From Acanthochromis polyacanthus (lineage: Eukaryota; Chordata; Actinopteri; Pomacentridae), in assembly GCF_021347895.1 (NCBI RefSeq), contig NC_067118.1, positions 43,428,755 through 43,492,754 of the forward strand: DNA of 64,000 nucleotides, in the 5' to 3' direction. Position 1 is the stretch's first letter. Each line of letters begins with the position of its first letter. A program made the translations under genes and the position numbers. The notes beneath the pieces were generated by a model that did not search any database, had not been told where the DNA came from, and saw only the letters and a list, made by a program, of their open reading frames with translations. Positions 56,051 to 64,000 of this stretch are shown here, in pieces.

Positions 56051-56095
56051 AGATGTACGTAACTTTGGATAAAAGCGTCTGATAAATGAAACTGT
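56051..56095 (+). mobile_element. Teleost SINE/LINE tail motif
   Basis: GTACGTAACTTTGGATAAAA followed by GCGTCTGATAAATGAA closely matches the GTAAGTCGCTTTGGATAAAAGCGTCTGCTAAATGAA tail that ends many fish SINEs. Only this tail is present. Confidence 0.7.
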
Positions 56096-56522
56096 AGAAT
56101 ATTAAAATGCTGTCTAACTGATTCCAGGTAAACAGTCTGAAGGAAAACCTGAACCCTTCTGGAAACACAACATCAGAGCTAAAGGTCTCCTCAGACTGAG
56201 AAACGGGTCGCCATGGTGACTGACAGGTGTTGACACCATCACCACGGTAACTGACAGCCAATAATACTCGGGCTGTTAGGAAATATGTATGAGTGAGGTG
56301 ATCCGTGCTGAGAGGGATTAAGAGCATAACGAGGCCTGGATCAGTAATCTGACCTCCATGAGTGAAAACGTCCTGCAGCCGATCCAGAGTCTGTTCAGAC
56401 CCCATGTACACCTCAGATCTATAATCTGGAGTCACTTAGAAATGTCAGAAGAGCAGAAGATAGCTTTAAATGAGTGATAAATCCAGTGTAGACATAGTTA
56501 ATGTGGTAAATGACTATTCTAT

Positions 56523-56604
56523 CTGTAAACAGCTGATTTTTAATGGAATATCTCCATAGGGGTACAGAGGAACATTTCCAGCAACCATCACTCCTGTGTT
56601 CTAA
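56523..56604. repeat. Left half of dispersed repeat interrupted by MITE
   Basis: Matches 9638-9719 up to GTGTTCTAA, where the MITE begins. The right half resumes at 57204. Confidence 0.85.
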
Positions 56605-56883
56605 CAGCCCGATCTCACGAGGATTCGTGAAACTGTCACGTAAGTTTTAGTTTCGGTTTCGTGCGCACCAACACGATTTCGTCATGTTTTTCGTGCCGCT
56701 CACCACGAAATGCGCACCAATGTATTTTAAACGGCGGACTTTTCGTGCCACCCAGAACGTATTTCAAACGAATGTGTGTATTATATTTTTAATGTAAAAC
56801 CATGGCGAATCCAACGCTATATTTTGCATGACATCGTCCCTAACCATAACCCTAACCATAACCATAACCCGGTGGTACACTTA

Positions 56884-56920
<37 letters not shown>

Positions 56921-57196
56921 CCCAATTTGCATAGGAATTTCAAGAATGTCCGGCGGCCGGCGGCCGCAAACGCGATCACACAAGCAGTATACGCCGATGG
57001 ACAGCTTAGATCGTCATGAATCCGCTGGTATAAACCACTTTCAGCTGTGATTACCACAGCGGGTTTCGTTGTGAGCAACACGAAAAACATTTCGTGGTGA
57101 GCGGCACGAAAAACATGACGAAATCGTGTTGGTGCGCACGAAAAAGAAACAAAAAATTTACGTAACAGTTTCACGAATCCCCGTGAGACCGTGTTG
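56605..57196. mobile_element. 592-bp CpG-rich MITE with about 120-bp terminal inverted repeats
   Basis: The left arm CAGCCCGATCTCACGAGGAT then TCGTGAAACTGTCACGTAAG and the complement of the right arm CAACACGGTCTCACGGGGAT then TCGTGAAACTGTTACGTAAA run in parallel through GTGCGCACCAACACGATTTC, GTCATGTTTTTCGTGCCGCT and CACCACGAAATG. GTTCTAA is duplicated at 56598-56604 and 57197-57203. The interior has CCCTAACCATAACCCTAACC, a T35 run (56886-56920) and GGCGGCCGGCGGCCGC. CpG sites remain unusually frequent, which suggests a young copy. No transposase. Confidence 0.95.
56886..56920. repeat. Poly-T run of 35
   Basis: Uninterrupted T35 inside the MITE, giving the Lys/Phe runs in the 63- and 97-codon frames that cross it. 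Length is likely unstable. Confidence 0.95.
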
Positions 57197-57203
57197 GTTC
57201 TAA

Positions 57204-57231
57204 TGCTACATTGTGTTAGCTAATGGTGCTG
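57204..57231. repeat. Right half of dispersed repeat interrupted by MITE
   Basis: TGCTACATTGTGTTAGCTAA followed by TGGTGCTG equals 9719-9746. Confidence 0.85.
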
Positions 57232-57246
57232 GAAATCATGACCTCT

Positions 57247-57615
57247 GGAAAATGGAGGAAAAAAATAGAAAACCTCCAGGCTGGTCTCGTGTCTCCATAA
57301 GTTCCTGTAAGTATGTATATGTATGGATCCATATTTCTACTAAAATGCAGATTTTTCTGTACTTCTGTCGACATTTCACCAAATCTTCAATCTTGTTGAA
57401 AATTACTTAAATTTGTGCAAATTAAGATAAAGATTTTCTGAAATGACTCAAAATGATCCCAGAATAGAACAATGAATAATTACTTGCTCTTCAAAATGGA
57501 AAAAAAGCACAAAATTCTTCCACTGAAGCTGGTCTAGAGTCTCCATAAAGCTCCTGTCAGTGTTTATCTCTGGATGGATCCATATTTCCACTAAAATCCA
57601 GTCTTTGGTCCACAT
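57247..57615. repeat. Diverged tandem duplication, offset about 245 bp
   Basis: GGCTGGTCTCGTGTCTCCAT-AAGTTCCTGT and ATGGATCCATATTTCTACTA-AAAT (57280-57345) recur as AGCTGGTCTAGAGTCTCCAT-AAGCTCCTGT and ATGGATCCATATTTCCACTA-AAAT (57528-57597), each preceded by an A-rich AAAATGGA segment. Confidence 0.75.
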
Positions 57616-57639
57616 TTCTCCAACTGCTGAAGCGAGCCT

Positions 57640-58087
57640 GTCCTCATAGAAAAAACGACCACATAGGTCATCTGTACACGCCCGTATTACGACCGAGTGT
57701 TACGTTTTGACGTTAAGCGACCTCTAGAGGTTGAGTAAATATCCACACTCCGGTGTCTCAGCAGAAACACCACCATGAACAAACTTTTACCTAACCCTAT
57801 CTCTAACCCTAACCCTATCTCTAACCCTAACCCTATCTCTAACCCTAACCCTATCTCTAACCCTAACCCTATCTCTAACCCTAACCCTATCTCTAACCCT
57901 AACCCCAACCCTGACCATAACAGTAACCATAAACCCGTGTTGCGAAAGTGAGGAAAAAGCCGTTTCGCGAATTAAATCCCGTAATGCGTTCCTGTCTCCC
58001 GTAGGGGTGCTAGCGTAAATACGCTGTCATTGGTTGTATTCCAGGGCACGTTACATACAACCTGTGTGGTCGTATGAGTTTGAGGAC
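57640..58087. mobile_element. CpG-rich MITE with telomere-like minisatellite
   Basis: The left arm GTCCTCATAGAAAAAACGAC with CACATAGGTC and the complement of the right arm GTCCTCAAACTCATACGACC with ACACAGGTTG are imperfect inverted repeats of about 40 bp. The body contains a 12-bp palindrome ACCTCTAGAGGT (57721-57732), an 18-bp CCCTAA-type array and CpG-rich DNA such as GTTTCGCGAATTAAATCCCG. The exact target duplication is not resolved. No transposase. Confidence 0.75.
57791..57910. repeat. 18-bp telomere-like minisatellite CTAACCCTAACCCTATCT
   Basis: Five full units begin at 57803, 57821, 57839, 57857 and 57875 after a 12-bp partial at 57791, and fade through CCCCAACCCTGACCATAACA. Each unit is two CCCTAA-type hexamers plus a CTATCT variant in strict rotation. 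On the minus strand it translates as repeated GLGLEI (73-codon frame), which is not a gene. Confidence 0.95.
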
Positions 58088-59106
58088 TTGTTGGTATAAG
58101 CTCTAACATCAGTAGAATCTGATGGTTAAAGTTGGACCTGACAAGGTTCCAGATTTTGGATATTCAGACTAAAATCTGTCTAAAATGACTCCAGATTTAT
58201 GCCCAGAGTTATGATGCATCCATTTCTCTCTAAAGCTGGATCCACCATTGGTTCTACAGGTACCAGATAAACGCTCCACATTAGTTTTTTAAAGGTTGCG
58301 TCTTACCACACTATAAGACTATAATTATGTCCATTAAGAGCTGCAGAAATAACATGATTTAGGAGCTAATTTAGTCAATTAGAGCTGTTTAAAGATCCGA
58401 CAGCCAAACCAGACTACAGCTGAGGGTAACGGTGAGGTGAGGACGGGTTTGGGCTCGTCCTGGTGAGGATTTAGAGTTTGGGTTAGAATCTGAACATGAT
58501 TTAGTGGCAGTGATGAAGGATTTCTGTGGATGAGGTGTGGTAACGTGGAGCTGCTTCACAAACCTCCAGCTGGCACGAATCACCAACACCTCCCTGGAAA
58601 CAGCAAACACTCAGTGGAAGGAAGCAGAAACACCTGAACGTGATGAAACAAAGCAAACAGACGTGACTCATAGACGCTGGACTGATAAGGACCAGATGAA
58701 GCTGCTCCTTCTCTTTGTCCTTTAATGCACCTGTTTAACACTGAATGCTGCATTAATCACTGCAGTTTCTGGGTTCTTTTGTTTAATTTTCAGTGTGGAA
58801 CAATTTCTAAACGCACACATGAATGACATTTACTTGTATTTACTTTTTTATTTATGTTTATTAATGTATTTATTTTTAATCCTTAATGTTTATTTGTATA
58901 GTTTTCATTATAATTATTTTAATCTACATTTTTTAAAACAAATCTTTGTCAGTTTCTGAAGTACGTGCCTGAAAATCTTTAAGTGAACTTAGAAACTGGA
59001 ACCAACCAAATGATTTCAATAAAGAGTTCAGAAAAATATATTGTTTTGTTTCATTGCATTTTTATTTCTGCCATCTGTAAAAGAATTTCTTAATTTAATT
59101 AGTGTA
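58088..59106. other. No gene seen
   Basis: 58840-58930 is very AT-rich. Frames of 62-73 codons lack any known domain. Confidence 0.45.
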
Positions 59107-59150
59107 ATAAAGTGCTCTGTAAATAAATACTGATCGATTGACTGATAAAG
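59107..59150 (+). mobile_element. SINE/LINE tail fragment
   Basis: ATAAAGTGCTCTGTAAATAA followed by ATACTGATCGATTGACTGAT is a degraded AAGTGCTATATAAATAAAGTTGATTGATTGA tail. Confidence 0.55.
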
Positions 59151-62100
59151 GAACAGAAAGTGCTGTTAATTAGTGTGGATTTAGGATGATCAGAGGAAGG
59201 TCTAACTCTGCAGATCATCTGAATATTAACAGAAGAATGATGAATGTCTGAACAGAATGCTGTCTTTTTAACGGATTTATGAAGCCAGAAATGTCCTAAA
59301 ATCCTGCTCCATCCTCCACCGTATTGTGCTGTTCAAACCTAAAACTAAATGCATCTTCTCCTCCTCCTACCCCTCCTGGTCTCCATCAGAGGAGAACATC
59401 CAGAAACCACACAGAAACCAAGAAAAGGATTATTTGTTGGTTAGAAAATCTTTCATGCCTTGACTAATCCCGGGTGTTTAAATTCCGCTAAGCTGTGTGA
59501 AAAACTCTGGTTACCTCGGTCCAAGTCCTCCTGAAGCTCTGCTGGTGGTTTCATACCTTTCGTCCCAAAACCGGCCAATGGGGGACAAGGTCACGGTCCA
59601 GCCATGGGTGGGCTGATCCAATCAGAGGACAGAGCAGGAGGAGGCGGTGAGGTGGTCAGAGGACACGAGGAGAAAGAAAAAACCTCCACAAACTCTTATG
59701 ATGGAGCGTAATCGGATTGTGAGCAGCTTAGTGAGAAAGTGTCTTATTATTATGGCTTCTTTGTTTAGTGGATGCCCTTATCTCCACACTGAATTAGGGC
59801 TTTATTCCTTTATTCCAGCCCATAATACCAGGGAAGAGTTTCCTGGTAATTAGGTCTAAGTGTCCTCGTGTAGTTAGCGCCCAGCGTGAAGCGTTAGCAT
59901 CAGCTGGTTCTGTTCAGTCTGAAGGTTACAGAAAGGAACACCTCAGCGTTTACAGTTTGAACTGTTTTCAGCAGGAAGCTCTGACTCTGGGAAACGTTTC
60001 CTCATTGCTTCAGTATTCAGCGTAGACCGTATCCAGTCTGTGGTATTAAAGTGAAAGCAGTCAGAAAGAGAGGAACAGTAAAGGATGTGAGTTCTGTGAG
60101 GCGTCAGAGAACCCAAAAACTGCAGGTTTAACAGACAAAAGGCCACTTTTATGAGCAAAAAGGCTCTTCAGGAGAACACAGGGAGAAGGAAAAGCTCCCA
60201 GAAATACAGAATGGAAATGAAACGAGAAAACAGTCACACAAATGTGTTGGAAATAAACGGCTAAGCTAGGAGAAAAACACAAGGCTAAAAACAGCAGGAC
60301 AATGAAGAACAGGATGAAATTATCAGACATATTCATAAACCTCTGATCCTCTGAGCTGTAAAACCCTCCAGTGTTGTGTAAAAAGCATGCTGGATTTTTA
60401 AACGTTCTCAAATGTACTATTCCTCAGAGCTCAAAGCTGTGCAAAGCAGAGCGAATCATCCACTGAGGAAGTGAATTAATATTAAGCTTAAGATCAGATT
60501 ATTTGGTCAAAATAATTTAATTCTGTTTATCTCATTTAAAAATTCTCAAAAACAAACTGTTTGCTGGAACAAGATTCAGTAAAAAACTAAACATTCTGAA
60601 CTAGTTGTTGCAGCAGAGAGGGAACAAAAAATGTAAAAGTTTACACAGATCTGACAGAAAGAAATGAACAGAAGCAGTATTCTGTTTATTTATTGGGTGG
60701 CTCATGTCAGATTGCACAAAAGACATTTCTGAGTTGTTTATAAATCAGATTTTGTTTCCAGAGGTGCAGGATTTTGTGCTGCAGTGAAAAATGAAGCCAC
60801 AGGGAGAAAACCTGTTCAGAAAGAGTTCGGTTCAGAGGGTTGAAGTAGAAATGAAGAAAAATAAGGTTGTGTCCTGGAATGTTTAAACACTAAATAAGCT
60901 CTTTTCACATCAACAGTCATGTTTGTTCTTGTAAATCACATCAGATGTCACCACCGACTGTCAACCCTCCTGAGAAAATAACTAAAAGAAGCAGAAAAAG
61001 TAAAACAGTCTTTGTATTATATTTTTTATGGGATGTAAATAACGTCTGTCAGCTGCTGATTGTCTGGATGAAAGCTCTGAGATCAGATGATGCTTCCATG
61101 TTCGTGGATGTTGTGTTGAGGTCTCATCCTAAACTCCAAAACTCTGGAGGTCCTGCTGCTTCACAGTTAATCAGACTGGAGTAAATGAAGCCCTAAAATC
61201 CTGCTTTTCTGCTTAAAGATGCATTTATGGCGCATTAGAAAGGAGGACTGACAGCCAGAGAGGACAGAGGGTGGAGGAGAGTTTCTGGTTTTAAGGATTT
61301 GCATAAAACCAGAGAAAGAATCCAGAAGATTCTCATCCTGCTTTAAGACAGGAAGTCAGAAATAACTGCAGGTTTGACTGAGTTCAGTCTGAGGAAAACA
61401 GAAACACTTCTAATATTCCAATTTAAATGAGAACACGAGAAACATCTGACACTGATCAAAACAATAAAATCATTATTATTTCCAGTTTGTGCAGCTTCAT
61501 GTGTAACATTTCATTTCACATTCAGTTGCAATATTTCACTTTTATATACGACACAGTCAGTTTAATGTGGAATATTTCATTTTTATCTCATTTTTCAGCT
61601 GCATTCTTTCATTTTCATGTATGATATTATTTATTATTTCTGTGTATTTGCCAACATTACTTCTTACTCTTCTATTCCAGCCTTCTTTCAGCTTCCTTAT
61701 TCTAATTCAGTAATGTATCACACTTATCTCATTGTTTTTCTACTTTTTATATTATGTCATTTGTTTTTTTCTGAGTAATATCTGACAAAAGAATCACCTT
61801 TGAAATTACTAAAGTTTTATCTGATCAGTGGAAATAATTAAGATGTGAGGATCTATGTCGGTTAGGAAGAGGTCTGAAAAGGTAAAGACGATGTGTTCAG
61901 TCAAGTTTGAGTCCTCTTATCGTCTCTTTTATTATTGAGGAGATAAAATCAGGCAAAATAAGATGAAATGTGAGGATAGAAGGGCTGGAAAAAAGAAGAG
62001 AGGGAAGACGCGTTAAACTTGATGTGCAATACTTTTCCCATTAAATCACATCATCATAGTTACAGAATTCTGGCCAGAGTGTAGTTTATACAGTAAATCA

Positions 62101-64000
62101 TTCTACAGGTTTTAGATATTGTAGTTTAAGTTCCTGATTTCTTCCCTTCAATACAACAGTTGCTTTTTACATGAAAATACAGGTTGGTTGTCCAGTTAAA
62201 GGCCTCCAGTAGATGGTTTGGCTTTCCATGTGTTCCTGAGAGTAAACAGAGAAAGAGAAGCATTCAGGGAGAAACAGTTTTTATAATGACAGCCATCTAA
62301 GTGCTTTATCTCCTGTCTCATTGTCTCGGAATCCAAGGACAAAGCGCAGCAGGCCGGTCACAGTCTGTTAGCTGAAGAATCCTTAATGACTGGAAGTTCT
62401 CCATCCATCTGAAGAGGAACGCTCCAACACCTCCCAGCTCTCCATCTGCAGCAGCATGGAGGTAAATGTGATGACACTCCAAATGCGACCATCCGTCTAC
62501 CTGTCCTCCACCAGAGACAGAGACGCTCTGCAACACCTGCTCTGTGTTCCTGAACATTCCTGCTCTCTCCGTCTTTCTTCACCTCCCGTCTCTCTGCTTT
62601 CTTCATCCAGCGCATGAGGAAACACTGGGAGTTATCGTATAGCTGGAAGGCCATGGGCTGGCATCCTTCTGCAAGATGTTGAACCTTGGACCAATTACTG
62701 AATGGATGTTGGATTTAAAACCCAAATTAATTCTGTCTAAATCCCTCTCTCTTTCCTTTTTCATATCTTCAGCCAAAATAAACTTCCATCCTTCCTGTGG
62801 TGTGACCGTCTCCTGGTTTAACTCCTCCGGCTCACAGAAAGGAAATGCCCGTCCTCAGCCGACACAAAGGGCAGATATGGAGATAAATACAGTCACACAA
62901 TATCTGCAAATTCACTCACGCACCGCTGCAGCAGCTGGATGGACACGACGGTTCATCCTCATGGTGGTTTAGAGGTTTGCTCCAGAGCAGATGGTTCTAA
63001 ACTATTCATCTGTTTGTGAAGCTGTCTCAGGACAATGTGAAATTTTGAAGTTTGGACACTTTTTCTTGGTACAAAACGAGAAGTGACCTTCTATATGGGG
63101 TCCTCCACTTACATCAGAGTTCTGTTCCTAAAGTGTCATGGAAGTCGATTTTCACCTGAAGTCAGAACTGGGTGAAAATGTAAACAAAGACGTTCCTGCA
63201 TCATGATATCCATCAGTTTACATATTAGTACAACTACAGTAACACAAACAGTCATTAGCTCACAGTGGAACACAGCTCTGTGGGAAAATAACGGTGAAAA
63301 TGTAAACTGTGAGTCTGACTGTTGCTGGGAGCCATGATGAAGTTAGAATGTAGAATAATCCAGTGTGGTGACAAATGGAAACCAAGATGTCTGATAGCCC
63401 CGTGTGACGACTGTACATACAGTATTCATCCACTCTGCTCAACAACTAGTTCCACTGATCCAGTTTGGACTGAAGGACGAAACGCCACTTAAACTGAGAA
63501 CCTCCTGAAATGTTAACATATCTCGTAGACATTAAAATCAGATATAAGAACTTAAATGCAGATATGATGCAACAAACTGGATGAACAACTGGCTTCAGTT
63601 AAACACTAAAATGATTGCGGATTTTCTTTATTGTTAAAAGGGTGAATGAACAACCCACAAGAGCTTATTTGTGCTTTGTGTTATGAAATTTTCCTTTTCA
63701 ACGAATTTTGAATGTAGAATAAAGTGAATTTGATCAAAAGTCTCAATTTTAAGCTGGTTTTTGGCATTCTTTCTTGACCAAACCAAAATGTTGAGACAAA
63801 AATCTTGTGATTTTCTGTTTCTACAGTTTCTAGATCTGAGGGAGTCTTGTCATGTCTGTTAGTGTACTCACATTTAACTATACACACCCCAACATGAAAG
63901 TGTTTTTTACAGAATAAAGCTCCACCATGACACCAGAACCCATCAGACATTCATTTGTATCTTTACAACCTTCGTATTGTTTGTCCATTAAGGTTTATGA
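59151..64000. other. No gene seen over 4.8 kb
   Basis: Frames up to 116 codons (60061-60411) and several of 60-98 codons are present on both strands. None shows a known domain, cysteine pattern or splice context that I can support. 60740-60810 weakly resembles 27070-27125. No tandem array, RNA gene or clear transposon end was noticed. Confidence 0.45.

Noticed and set aside
57687..57908. 73-codon minus frame with repeated GLGLEI
   Set aside because: It is a translation of the 18-bp telomere-like minisatellite.

Overview
This window looks like nuclear DNA of a ray-finned fish, most likely a percomorph teleost. It is AT-rich with long CA/TG microsatellites. It also carries many remnants of element types known from teleosts: tRNA-headed SINEs with CCAT or TCAA tails, Rex/CR1-like LINE pieces, Tc1-like transposases, hAT-like and TTAA-inserting short transposons, and telomere-like CCCTAA minisatellites. 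Species cannot be named from sequence alone.

I find no intact protein-coding gene and no convincing host exon. Every long open frame is either a translated repeat (CA/TG tracts, the 42-bp minisatellite, the CCCTAA array) or a chance frame of about 60-130 codons. The only recognisable coding sequence is decayed transposon: a LINE reverse-transcriptase tail split in two (25005-25116 and 26495-26790, + strand), a second LINE fragment (21854-22740, - strand), and a Tc1-like transposase mosaic (51578-52960, - strand). The window is probably intergenic or one large intron.

Layout. 1-5 kb: a CACTG-ended MITE, then a diverged tandem duplication. 6-15 kb: two hAT-like elements whose 3' ends have become 42-bp minisatellites, two long CA tracts, and two piggyBac-like MITEs. 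17-23 kb: SINE tail, a TTAA-flanked element with a CCAAT box and a short ATG frame, a hAT end, and LINE remnants. 24-27 kb: a promoter-like patch followed by a nested nest of elements (LINE interrupted by about 1.4 kb that holds a SINE, a Penelope-like end and a telomere-like block). 27-35 kb: CA tract, LINE and non-autonomous fragments, a 236-bp hairpin MITE, small tandem repeats and a SINE. 36.8-38.9 kb: a 10-bp minisatellite followed by a 2-kb, 11-bp satellite of 182 units in perfect phase. 40-49 kb: a direct duplication, two more piggyBac-like MITEs and short LINE tails. 51-54 kb: Tc1 mosaic and poly-G runs. 56.5-58.1 kb: two CpG-rich long-TIR MITEs side by side, one with a matching empty site elsewhere in the window. 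58-64 kb: mostly featureless.

Nothing here forms a gene system. The most notable structures are the in-phase 11-bp satellite with a higher-order repeat and G-quadruplex-type minus strand, the transposon-born minisatellite, the filled/empty insertion pair, and a hammerhead-like hairpin motif at 26056-26083.
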